From: Methylovulum sp.
GTDB lineage: Bacteria > Pseudomonadota > Gammaproteobacteria > Methylococcales > Methylomonadaceae
Assembly (NCBI GenBank): GCA_028712695.1
Contig: JAQTQZ010000001.1
Location: 62,001 to 126,000 of the forward strand
Reading direction: 5' to 3'
DNA length: 64,000 nt
Each line of letters starts with the position of its first letter. The first letter of the stretch is position 1. This document shows positions 52,114 through 60,453 of this stretch, piece by piece. The notes under the pieces are model-generated. The model did no database searches. It worked only from the letters and a program-made list of their open reading frames with translations, and was not told where the DNA came from. The translations under genes were made by a program, and so were the position numbers.

Positions 52114-53799
52114 ATGGCTTATGAATCATTGCTAAAAACTTTACAAGATAAGGGGAAGCTTTCTTCCGCAGAACTTAAAAAAGTTGAACGTGTTAAAAAA
52201 ACCTCAGTTTCAGAGAGTTTGCCACAGTTGTTGGTTAAACTAGGATTATGTTCTGAGCTTGATGTCGCTAATGCCTTTGTTGAATCTGGCCAGTTTGAAA
52301 AAGTCCTACCAGACAGCTATCCGGTAGAAATGCAGTTGCCGGAAAGTGTGTCGTTGCGGTTTCTCAAGCAATTCCATGTGATTGGTTTAGATCATGATAC
52401 GCAGGGCGTGACGGTTGCCATGATGGATCCGGAAGATCAGTTTGTGCTGGATGCGTTGAAACTGGCGACGGGAAAACAGGTGTTTGCCAAGGTGGGTTTG
52501 CTGTCGGAAATTGACACGGCGCTTGAAGTCCAATACGGTGAAGGGCGTTCGCAGATGGACAAGTTGGTGGACGGCCTGACGATGGAAGATATTGGCGAAG
52601 AAGACCTCGAACATCTAAAAGACCTGGCCAGCGAAGCACCGGTTATTAAAATGGTTAATTTGATTATGCAACGGGCCATTGAGACCAAAGCGTCGGATAT
52701 TCATATCGAACCGTTCGAGCAGGCGTTAAAGGTCAGGTTGCGTATCGACGGGGTGCTGAAAGAAATTGATGCGCCGCCCGTCAAATCGACGGCGGCGGTC
52801 ATTTCCCGTATCAAAATCATGGCGAAGCTGAATATAGCCGAACGGCGTTTACCGCAAGATGGCCGTATCAAAGTGCAGATGCTGGGTAAGGAACTGGATT
52901 TGCGGGTTTCAACGATACCGACGATGTACGGTGAAAGCGTGGTGATCCGTTTGCTCGATAAGGAAAATACCGTGCTGGATTTTGCCGCACTGGGCTTTGC
53001 CGGACGGCATTTGCAACTGTTTCTTGACGTTCTCGCGCTGCCGCATGGCATTATTTTGATTACCGGGCCTACCGGTAGCGGAAAATCAACAACGATGTAT
53101 GCCGCATTAAAGCAACTGAATACATCGGCCCGTAAAATTATCACCGTTGAAGACCCCGTGGAATATCAGATGGAAGGCATCAACCAGATCCAAGCAAAAC
53201 CACAAATCGGTTTGACGTTTGCATCGGCCTTGCGGTCTATTGTCCGGCAGGATCCTGATGTCATCATGATCGGTGAAATGCGTGATTTGGAAACTGCACG
53301 GATTGCCGTGCAATCAGCGCTGACGGGGCATTTGGTGTTGTCAACCCTACATACCAATGATGCGGCTGGCGGGGTCACACGGCTGCTGGATATGGGGCTA
53401 GAAGAATATCTGCTCACCTCAACCGTTAATGGCATTCTTGCGCAGCGCTTGGTCAGGAAACTGTGTCCGGCTTGTAAAGAGGGCTCTGTTGCTGAGCCTG
53501 AGCTAATTAATAGTTTACGTTTAAGGCGCTATGTGCCGGATGGCGATATTGTTTTATACAAGCCTGTCGGCTGTAGTGCGTGTGGCGGCATGGGCTATCG
53601 TGGACGTTTGGCGATTATTGAATTCCTGCCAATGACCGATCCGATCCGTAAACTTATTATGGCGCATGAAGAAGCCGGCGCCATTCAAAAACTCGCTGTT
53701 ACCGAAGGTATGCAAACACTTTATGAAAATGGGCTGGTTAAAGTCGTACAAGGTATCACCACGCTGGAAGAAGTGATGCGGGTCACCTCGGAAGCCTAA
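52114..53799 (+). CDS. gspE: Type II secretion ATPase GspE
   Basis: 561 aa from MAYESLLK (52114); the longer frame from 52033 starts with TTG. N-terminal N1/N2 domains, Walker A GPTGSGKSTTMYAAL near residue 320, Asp box EDPVEYQMEG, Walker B IMIGEMRDLETA, and the tetracysteine zinc site CPAC...CSAC. Cytoplasmic motor of the T2SS. First gene of the gsp cluster; one base separates it from gspF. Confidence 0.96.
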   Translation: MAYESLLKTLQDKGKLSSAELKKVERVKKTSVSESLPQLLVKLGLCSELDVANAFVESGQFEKVLPDSYPVEMQLPESVSLRFLKQFHVIGLDHDTQGVTVAMMDPEDQFVLDALKLATGKQVFAKVGLLSEIDTALEVQYGEGRSQMDKLVDGLTMEDIGEEDLEHLKDLASEAPVIKMVNLIMQRAIETKASDIHIEPFEQALKVRLRIDGVLKEIDAPPVKSTAAVISRIKIMAKLNIAERRLPQDGRIKVQMLGKELDLRVSTIPTMYGESVVIRLLDKENTVLDFAALGFAGRHLQLFLDVLALPHGIILITGPTGSGKSTTMYAALKQLNTSARKIITVEDPVEYQMEGINQIQAKPQIGLTFASALRSIVRQDPDVIMIGEMRDLETARIAVQSALTGHLVLSTLHTNDAAGGVTRLLDMGLEEYLLTSTVNGILAQRLVRKLCPACKEGSVAEPELINSLRLRRYVPDGDIVLYKPVGCSACGGMGYRGRLAIIEFLPMTDPIRKLIMAHEEAGAIQKLAVTEGMQTLYENGLVKVVQGITTLEEVMRVTSEA

Positions 53800-53800
53800 G

Positions 53801-55018
53801 ATGCCATTATTTACTTATAAAGCGATCAATACGGTTGGCGAAACCGAAGAAAGCGTAAGGGATGCTGTTGACGAAGCGCACTTGATTGCCGCTTTGCAGG
53901 CGGAAGGCTATATCCCCATTCGGGTGGCGCCTGCTAGCGCCCGTTCATTTTTAGGCGCTGGGTTAGGCGCTAAAAAAAGCCGCTTGTCGCAAAAAGACAT
54001 CGGCTTGTTTACGGGGGAATTGGCAACGTTACTGGAATCCGGGTTGCCATTGGATAAATCCCTGTTAGTGCTGATGGATTTGACGGAAGACCATGAACAG
54101 CTGACCAAACTTATCGCAAAGGTTCTGGAAAAAGTGAAAAGTGGTTCTTCACTGGCCGATGCGCTGGAGTTGCAGGCAGGTATTTTTAGCAAATTTTATC
54201 TGAACATGATACGTGCCGGTGAGGCGGGCGGCAGTTTAGGTGAGGTATTGACGCGTTTGTCTGAATACCTTGAAAGCTCGCAGGAGTTAAAAGATACGGT
54301 TAGCACGGCGTTAATTTATCCGGCCATTTTGCTGGTCATGTCGTTGGCCTCCCTGTTTGTTATGCTGACATTTGTGGTGCCGCAATTTACCGAAATGTTT
54401 GAAAGCGCCGGTAAAGCGCTGCCAGTATCGACACAGATTGTCGTGGCGTTGGCTGAATGGTTGCAAAGTTATTGGTGGCTATTGATAGGCAGCTTTATTG
54501 GCCTTTCCAGTTACATGAAGTTTCAGATGGCTGATCCGGTGAGAAAGAAGGTTTGGGACGGCCGTTTTTTGAAAATGCCCTTGTTCGGGACGATTCTGCT
54601 CAACAAGGAAACGGCTAACATTAGCCGCACCTTGGGAACTTTGTTGGGCAATGGGGTTTCCATAATCCCGGCTTTGGTGATAGTGCGTGAAACGGTCGAC
54701 AACTTGGTTGTTGCGGCGGCTATTGCTGATACTGAAGAGCAGTTAAAGCAAGGACGGCACATGTCGGATGCGTTGCTTGAAAAAGGCATATTTCCTAAAA
54801 TGGCGATGCAAATGATAAAGATGGGCGAAGAAACGGGGCGTTTGGAAGAAATGTTGCTGCGGGTGGCGACTATTTACGATAAGCAGCTGAGAGTGGCTAT
54901 ACAACGGATGCTGGCTTTTTTGGAGCCGGTCTTAATTATCACTCTTGGATTGATGATAGCGGGCATTATCGTCTCAATTTTGTTGGCTATTTTGAGCGTT
55001 AACGACCTTGCTTTTTAA
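53801..55018 (+). CDS. gspF: Type II secretion platform protein GspF
   Basis: 405 aa. Two T2SSF domains, each with a GExSGxL-like motif: TGELATLLESGLPLDKSLLV with IRAGEAGGSLGEVL, and TLGTLLGNGVSIIPAL with IKMGEETGRLEEML. Three membrane helices, including a C-terminal one (PVLIITLGLMIAGIIVSILL). Inner-membrane platform working with GspE. Confidence 0.95.
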   Translation: MPLFTYKAINTVGETEESVRDAVDEAHLIAALQAEGYIPIRVAPASARSFLGAGLGAKKSRLSQKDIGLFTGELATLLESGLPLDKSLLVLMDLTEDHEQLTKLIAKVLEKVKSGSSLADALELQAGIFSKFYLNMIRAGEAGGSLGEVLTRLSEYLESSQELKDTVSTALIYPAILLVMSLASLFVMLTFVVPQFTEMFESAGKALPVSTQIVVALAEWLQSYWWLLIGSFIGLSSYMKFQMADPVRKKVWDGRFLKMPLFGTILLNKETANISRTLGTLLGNGVSIIPALVIVRETVDNLVVAAAIADTEEQLKQGRHMSDALLEKGIFPKMAMQMIKMGEETGRLEEMLLRVATIYDKQLRVAIQRMLAFLEPVLIITLGLMIAGIIVSILLAILSVNDLAF

Positions 55019-55046
55019 GATTAAAAACAATTGGATACAATAAATT

Positions 55047-55475
55047 ATGAAACAAATGAAAAAGCATGTGGAATCGGGTTTTACGTTACTTGAATTATTG
55101 GTCGTATTGGGCATCATCGCCATGTTGGCCGGTATCGTCGGGCCACAAGTAATGAAACACATGGGCGAATCTAAAACTAAAGCCGCTAAGGTGCAGGTTG
55201 AAGACCTTGCCGCCACACTGGATATGTATAAACTTGATTTAGGCCATTATCCAAGCAGTGAAGAAGGCTTAAACGCCCTCATCGAATCGCCTGACAGCGC
55301 CAAACGTTGGAATGGCCCTTATCTGCAAAAAAACAAGATTCCCTTGGATCCTTGGCAAAATGAATACCATTATGTTTCCCCTGGCGAGCATGGCAAATTC
55401 GATCTGTTTTCCTACGGTGCTGATGGTAAGGAAGGCGGCGAAGGCGAAGACCAAGATTTAGTCAGCTGGCAATGA
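55047..55475 (+). CDS. gspG: Major pseudopilin GspG
   Basis: 142 aa. Prepilin peptidase site G^FTLLELLVVLGIIAMLAG with Glu at +5. C-terminal DPWQNEYHYVSPGEHGKFDL is the calcium-binding region typical of GspG. Main subunit of the pseudopilus. The gspH start overlaps its stop by 4 bp. Confidence 0.96.
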   Translation: MKQMKKHVESGFTLLELLVVLGIIAMLAGIVGPQVMKHMGESKTKAAKVQVEDLAATLDMYKLDLGHYPSSEEGLNALIESPDSAKRWNGPYLQKNKIPLDPWQNEYHYVSPGEHGKFDLFSYGADGKEGGEGEDQDLVSWQ

Positions 55476-55996
55476 GTCATCAGGCACAACGTATCCGCAA
55501 AACATCCCGATGTTTTTGCCCAATACCTTGTGCCTTAAAGGCAAACAAAGGTTTTACGCTGATTGAGCTAATCGTTGTGTTGGTTATTATGACCTTAGGT
55601 ATGGCGGCAGTCGGCGTTAATATTTCATCAGGTAGTGATTCGACCGAACTTAAAGCGGCGGCACGGGATATTGTTTCGGCGCTGCGTTATGCCAGAGGCG
55701 AAGCTTTAATGGCCCGTGAAGAAATGACGGTTGCTTTTGACCTTGAAGATAATAGCTACACGGTCAGCAACCGGGACAAAATCTATACCATCCCCAATAC
55801 GATAGACCTTACCGTCGTGACCGCACAAAGCGAATTGACCGGACAGGGGCAGGGCAGCATACGGTTTTTTGCCGACGGTTCCTCAACGGGTGGACGGGTG
55901 ACACTGGAACGCGGCCATAGCAAATGGCAGATCGACATAAATTGGTTAACAGGCCAGATTGAACTTGATGATACCCTTCAGGACAGTGCAAATTAA
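55472..55996 (+). CDS. gspH: Minor pseudopilin GspH
   Basis: 174 aa. An unusually long leader (about 27 residues) precedes the G^FTLIELIVVLVIMTLG cleavage and helix region with Glu +5. The C-terminal beta domain includes IRFFADGSSTGGRVTLERG, typical of GspH/FimT. ATGA overlap with gspG. Confidence 0.93.
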   Translation: MSHQAQRIRKTSRCFCPIPCALKANKGFTLIELIVVLVIMTLGMAAVGVNISSGSDSTELKAAARDIVSALRYARGEALMAREEMTVAFDLEDNSYTVSNRDKIYTIPNTIDLTVVTAQSELTGQGQGSIRFFADGSSTGGRVTLERGHSKWQIDINWLTGQIELDDTLQDSAN

Positions 55997-56378
55997 ACAA
56001 CAAGGGTTTTCATTACTGGAACTCCTCATAGCGTTTTCTATTTTGGCGCTGTCGTTGAGCATTTTGCTGAAGATATTTTCCAGCGGTGTTAATACGGCAA
56101 TCGTTGCCGAAGACTATACGGTCGCCGTGCAAATAGCCGAATCCCTGATGGCAAAGGCGGGTGTGGAAACGCCGTTGCGGGTAGGGCAAATTTCCGGTGA
56201 GGAAAATGGAAACTATCATTGGCTGGTTGAAACCAACCCTTATCAATTCAACCCTGAGGGGCTTGCTCTGCCAACCAAGGTTGAGTTTTTTAAAGTCAAT
56301 GTCACAGTCAGTTGGGGCGATGGTAACGAAAGGCAGCTTGAATTGAGCACAATAAAGCTGGTTAATAAAAAATCATGA
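55968..56378 (+). CDS. gspI: Minor pseudopilin GspI
   Basis: 136 aa from the ATG at 55968, overlapping gspH by 29 bp. Short leader, then G^FSLLELLIAFSILALSLSI with Glu +5. The C-terminal VSWGDGNERQLELSTI is typical of GspI. Overlaps gspJ by 4 bp. Confidence 0.93.
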   Translation: MIPFRTVQIKQQGFSLLELLIAFSILALSLSILLKIFSSGVNTAIVAEDYTVAVQIAESLMAKAGVETPLRVGQISGEENGNYHWLVETNPYQFNPEGLALPTKVEFFKVNVTVSWGDGNERQLELSTIKLVNKKS

Positions 56379-57139
56379 GGAAAAATAAAATACCTGGCGT
56401 ACCGTTACACGCCTTTATGCCCCAGCGGTTGTATGGTCATGCAGTCGCCGGTTTTACGTTGATTGAAGTGCTTATCGTCATGACGCTGTTAAGCGTTATG
56501 GTCGTCCTGTTGTTTGCCAGTATGAAAATTTGTGCGGATAGCTGGGAGAAAGGCGAAAGTAAAATAGCGGATGTTAATGAAGTCGCTGTGGTTTATAGCT
56601 TTTTTCAACGGCATTTATCGGCGGCAAAACCGTTGTGGGATGATTTTTCGCAGCCGGAAGAACGGGTTTTTTCCTTTCAGGGCAATAGCGATGCCTTGCA
56701 GTTTGTCGCAGATTTTCCGGCGAGTGCGGGCAGGGCGGGATTGCAGCTTTTCTCTTTGCAATTGAAACGGGACGATCAGCAGCAGTATATCGAAGTGACG
56801 ATCACCCCTTTTTTTCCGGCAGCTGAAGGCGATACGCTTTCTTCTGAAAAAGTGACTTTAATTAAGCACGTCAGTGTGTTTTCTGTGGCATATTTTGGTA
56901 GTGAAGATGGCACTAGTGAAGGTTCTTGGCAGCCGCTGTGGCAAGACAGGGAAAGGTTGCCGCAACTGGTCAGGATAACTATCGGTTTGGAGAGCGGCAT
57001 TTTTTGGCCTGATATGGTTATTGCCCTTAAGAATATAGGTATGCCGGATAATGCTGATTTTGCCCAGGATGCCGATGATGACGAACCTAATCCAGACGAA
57101 AACATTAATGAAGAGGATATTAATGAGGATGTTGAGTGA
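56375..57139 (+). CDS. gspJ: Minor pseudopilin GspJ
   Basis: 254 aa. Leader of about 26 residues, G^FTLIEVLIVMTLLSVMVVL with Glu +5, then a beta-rich domain (LQFVADFPASAGRAGLQLFS, LPQLVRITIGL). Unusual acidic C-terminal tail (QDADDDEPNPDENINEEDIN) not needed for the fold; it could bind calcium or GspK. GTGA overlap with gspK. Confidence 0.92.
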   Translation: MRKNKIPGVPLHAFMPQRLYGHAVAGFTLIEVLIVMTLLSVMVVLLFASMKICADSWEKGESKIADVNEVAVVYSFFQRHLSAAKPLWDDFSQPEERVFSFQGNSDALQFVADFPASAGRAGLQLFSLQLKRDDQQQYIEVTITPFFPAAEGDTLSSEKVTLIKHVSVFSVAYFGSEDGTSEGSWQPLWQDRERLPQLVRITIGLESGIFWPDMVIALKNIGMPDNADFAQDADDDEPNPDENINEEDINEDVE

Positions 57140-58131
57140 CATTTTTAAACGAATCACTCAGACGGTCAGGTTTTGCCCTCATTTTGGTGTTATGGGTGCT
57201 AAGCTTGCTGACCATTATGGCGGGAAGTTTCGCGCTCAGTATGCGGCGGGAAACGTCAATTATAGAGACCATTAAGAATAATGCCGAAGCGCTGTCCATC
57301 GCTGAATCAGGCATTGCCATTGCCGAAATGATGCTATTGTTGCCCGATAAAACGAAGCGTTGGCGCACCGATGGCAGCATTTACCAGATAGACACCGCTA
57401 ATGCCCAGATACGTTTACGGCTGCTGGCAGAAAACGGCAAGATAGACATTAATCATGCGGAACAAAAATTATTGGAAAGCCTGATGGCATCCGCGCCTCT
57501 AAGTGATAGCAAGCAGAAAACCCAATTGGTTGGCGCTATTCTTGATTGGCGGGACGAGGATGATCTGATCCATATAGAAGGCGCTGAAAAAAAAGAGTAC
57601 CGCGAAGCAGGGTTAAATTATCAGCCGCGTAACAAGCCTTTTCAGAGCATTGGCGAATTGCAGCTGGTATTAGGCATGGATGAAGCTATTTATAAATGGC
57701 TGGAGCCACTAATCACTGTTTATTCAGGCCAGCCCACCGTCAATTTACAGCAGGCAACTAAAGAGGTCTTGCAAGTATTGCCTGATCTGGATGCCAGTTT
57801 GATAGAAGACTATATGGCCGCCAGATTAGCCAGTGCAAAACAGGATCTGCCGGCCCCGCCTTTTCCTGCAACCGGTTTGGCGCAGACCGCCCAAGGTGGC
57901 CAAAGTCAAGTATTTACTGTCACCTCTGAAGTGTTGCTTGATGATGGCGCTGCTGCAACACTAAGCGCGGTGATACAAAGCGCACCCTCAGCAACCGCAC
58001 CCTTCGTAATAATCGATTGGCAGCGTAATAAGGGGGAGGGCGAATCCTTGTTTGCCGATATTCTGGCCGACACAGACACACTAAGCGATTTAATAGTAAA
58101 ACACTATGATGAACCTGAATTCAACAATTGA
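57136..58131 (+). CDS. gspK: Pseudopilus tip protein GspK
   Basis: 331 aa from a GTG start. SG^FALILVLWVLSLLTIMAGS lacks the Glu +5, as is normal for GspK. The large domain contains NGKIDINHAEQKLLESLM, GAILDWRDEDDL and YQPRNKPFQSIGELQLVLGM. Caps the pseudopilus with GspI and GspJ. Overlaps gspL by 26 bp. Confidence 0.94.
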   Translation: MTFLNESLRRSGFALILVLWVLSLLTIMAGSFALSMRRETSIIETIKNNAEALSIAESGIAIAEMMLLLPDKTKRWRTDGSIYQIDTANAQIRLRLLAENGKIDINHAEQKLLESLMASAPLSDSKQKTQLVGAILDWRDEDDLIHIEGAEKKEYREAGLNYQPRNKPFQSIGELQLVLGMDEAIYKWLEPLITVYSGQPTVNLQQATKEVLQVLPDLDASLIEDYMAARLASAKQDLPAPPFPATGLAQTAQGGQSQVFTVTSEVLLDDGAAATLSAVIQSAPSATAPFVIIDWQRNKGEGESLFADILADTDTLSDLIVKHYDEPEFNN

Positions 58132-59230
58132 TATGGATTTTAAGGCGTTTCTCCGCTGGTGGAGACGTGAACTTAGTTTTTTGGTGCCTGAAAAAATAAG
58201 TCAGTTTGTTAATGACCGGCATGGTTTTGTTATAGTCAGCCCTGAAGCGGGCAAGTTGCGTTTAACCTATACGGATAATGGGCATTCACCTGATTATTTA
58301 GTGACGCTAGACAGGAACGAAGCCGGTTTAGCGCATTATCAGCGCATGTTGGAGCAGGATGAAAGGCTGGCAAAAGCGACGGTCATACTCAGGCTGACTG
58401 GAACAGATGCGTTGGTAAAAGAGCTGATGTTGCCGATTGCCGCCAAAGAAAACCTGCATCAGGTGGTCGCTTATGAACTTGACCGCTATACCCCATTTAA
58501 AGCAGACCAAGTGTATTTTGCCGTAAAGCCGGTGGGTGGTGAGCCGGAGCCTGGGCTGATTAAAGTGATGTTGATACTCACAACCCGGGAACTGCTTGAT
58601 AACTTATACGAAGATGTCAAATCCATGGGGTTGTCGCCGTTATTTGCCGATTATGAGGGCGCTGCTAATTCTATTGATTTACAACATAATTTTTATAATC
58701 TGTTGCCGGAATCGCTAAGACAAAAAACAGCGAAAGCACCGCGCTTGATTCATTTCGGCTTAATCATCTCGATTATCATTCTGTTGTGTGCAGTTTTGGT
58801 CATGCCGGTTTGGTTTGAATCCCGGACGATTCAAGTGTTGGAAGAAAAAGTTAAAACGATAGAAAAAGATGCTAAGAAAATTAAAGCCTTGCAATCAGAA
58901 ATTGATGCGGTGATCAACGAGACCCAAAAATTGTTGGACGAGAAAAAATCAACCCCAGCCATGGTGGTGGTGTTGAATGCCTTAAGTAAAATAATAAAGG
59001 ACGACACCTCATTGGCATATTTGCAATATGCCGATGGGCATATCCAAATACAAGGCGAATCGCCAGCCGCTTCAACATTAATCGGGGTGTTGGAAGACTC
59101 CGAAATATTCACTAATGCCCGGTTTGTTTCGCCGGTTACCCAAGACAATGTCAGTAAGTTGGAGCGCTTCCAGATTACAGCCGACATCACTAAAGCAGGA
59201 GGACTCGGTGGAACTACCCAAACTGAATGA
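58106..59230 (+). CDS. gspL: Type II secretion protein GspL
   Basis: 374 aa; an ATG at 58133 just after the gspK stop is an alternative start. An actin-like cytoplasmic half (LPIAAKENLHQVVAYELDRY, TPFKADQVYFAV) resembles PilM/GspL. One membrane helix (LIHFGLIISIIILLCAVLVM near residue 215), then a coiled coil and a periplasmic ferredoxin-like domain. Anchors GspE to the membrane. Overlaps gspM by 23 bp. Confidence 0.88.
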   Translation: MMNLNSTIDMDFKAFLRWWRRELSFLVPEKISQFVNDRHGFVIVSPEAGKLRLTYTDNGHSPDYLVTLDRNEAGLAHYQRMLEQDERLAKATVILRLTGTDALVKELMLPIAAKENLHQVVAYELDRYTPFKADQVYFAVKPVGGEPEPGLIKVMLILTTRELLDNLYEDVKSMGLSPLFADYEGAANSIDLQHNFYNLLPESLRQKTAKAPRLIHFGLIISIIILLCAVLVMPVWFESRTIQVLEEKVKTIEKDAKKIKALQSEIDAVINETQKLLDEKKSTPAMVVVLNALSKIIKDDTSLAYLQYADGHIQIQGESPAASTLIGVLEDSEIFTNARFVSPVTQDNVSKLERFQITADITKAGGLGGTTQTE

Positions 59231-59807
59231 TCAGCAGAAACAGCGGTTGCTTGCGGTAGGCTTATTGCTGGTGGTGATATTGGTTATCGGTCTGGTTTTG
59301 GTTATGCCAGTGGTGAACAAGGGGCTGGAACTGAATGAGACTAAAAACACCTTGGCTTTCCGGTTGCAGCAGTATCAAAAAATATTGGCCAAGAAGGATT
59401 CGGTTGTGGCCAGTATGGCCAATGTAAAAGAACAGCATGACGGCCAAGGCTATTTTAACAGCCAGGAAACCGATGCCTTGGCTTCGGCGGAAATGCAGGA
59501 GTTTATAAAAAAGACCATTGTTGATGCCGGTGGGCAATTGAGCAGCACGCAGGCGATACCTGTCACGACCAAAGATGATTTTAGCCGCATCACTGTCCGG
59601 GTCAGGATGACTGGTGATAGTGAGGTCTTGCGCGCCGTGCTTTACAAAATAGAAACATCAACGCCATTGATTATTATCAACCAGATAGACATAAGGCCAA
59701 TGCGTGGGCAACGTAATCCCGTGACCCGGACAATTGACCCAAGCAATCAATTAAATGTTAACTTTCAGGCTGTCAGTTTTATGAGAAAGCAACCGAATGA
59801 ACAATAA
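59208..59807 (+). CDS. gspM: Type II secretion protein GspM
   Basis: 199 aa from a GTG at 59208, chosen because AGGAGGA lies just upstream; the longer frame overlaps gspL too far. One N-terminal membrane helix (LLAVGLLLVVILVIGLVLVM), a helical linker and a periplasmic domain (FSRITVRVRMTGDSEVLRAV; LIIINQIDIRP). Inner-membrane assembly partner of GspL. Confidence 0.88.
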   Translation: MELPKLNDQQKQRLLAVGLLLVVILVIGLVLVMPVVNKGLELNETKNTLAFRLQQYQKILAKKDSVVASMANVKEQHDGQGYFNSQETDALASAEMQEFIKKTIVDAGGQLSSTQAIPVTTKDDFSRITVRVRMTGDSEVLRAVLYKIETSTPLIIINQIDIRPMRGQRNPVTRTIDPSNQLNVNFQAVSFMRKQPNEQ

Positions 59808-60453
59808 ACTGATATCCGTATTGGCGGGCGTGGCGGCAGTGCTGGTTTTAATTGTTATTGGGGAATGGTGGTACGCCCAGCAGGTAAAGGCCTCGCTTTT
59901 GAACGCGGTGGTCACCCCACAAAAGCACACCGTTGAAGATGCGATGCCTAGCATAGACCTGACAGGGCAACGTGAAGAGGACTATGTCGATTTGGTTGAC
60001 AGGCCCTTATTTATTAAAGGTAGAAAGCCGGTAGACGAACCCGATCCTAAGCAAACACAAGCCAGTGCGGTTGCGGTCAAGTTCGACTGGGCGTTAAACG
60101 GTGTTTATACGACTAAAAAGGGTTTGTCGGCTTTATTTAGTCGGGCGACTATGAAAGTGCCCAAGGATAATTTCCGAAAGCTATCTGAGGGTGGCGACCT
60201 GGATGGTTGGAAGCTAACTGAAATTCATTATGACCATGTTGTCCTTACCCAAGATTCGACTGAAAAAGAGCTTTTGCTTAGAAAGCCAAAATTAAAACAA
60301 CTACCAACTACCAAAGCCAATAATGCGCCCCAGCCACCGGGCCAGGGCAAAGATATTCCACAACCGCAACCAGAACCCGAGCCTGAAGTTGAACCTGAAG
60401 CTGAACCTGAACCTACAGATGAGTCCATCGAGAACCTTGAGAATGATGAATAA
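59797..60453 (+). CDS. GspN/GspC-like T2SS linker protein
   Basis: 218 aa. One N-terminal membrane helix (LAGVAAVLVLIVIGEWWYAQ), then a GspC homology-region-like domain (DLVDRPLFIKGRKPV, FDWALNGVYTTKKGLSALFS, GWKLTEIHYDHVVLTQ). It ends in a Pro-Glu repeat (PQPEPEPEVEPEAEPEPT) in place of a PDZ domain. It probably does the GspC job of linking inner membrane to secretin; the Pro-Glu tail could span the periplasm. The gspD start lies inside its last codons. Confidence 0.78.
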   Translation: MNNKLISVLAGVAAVLVLIVIGEWWYAQQVKASLLNAVVTPQKHTVEDAMPSIDLTGQREEDYVDLVDRPLFIKGRKPVDEPDPKQTQASAVAVKFDWALNGVYTTKKGLSALFSRATMKVPKDNFRKLSEGGDLDGWKLTEIHYDHVVLTQDSTEKELLLRKPKLKQLPTTKANNAPQPPGQGKDIPQPQPEPEPEVEPEAEPEPTDESIENLENDE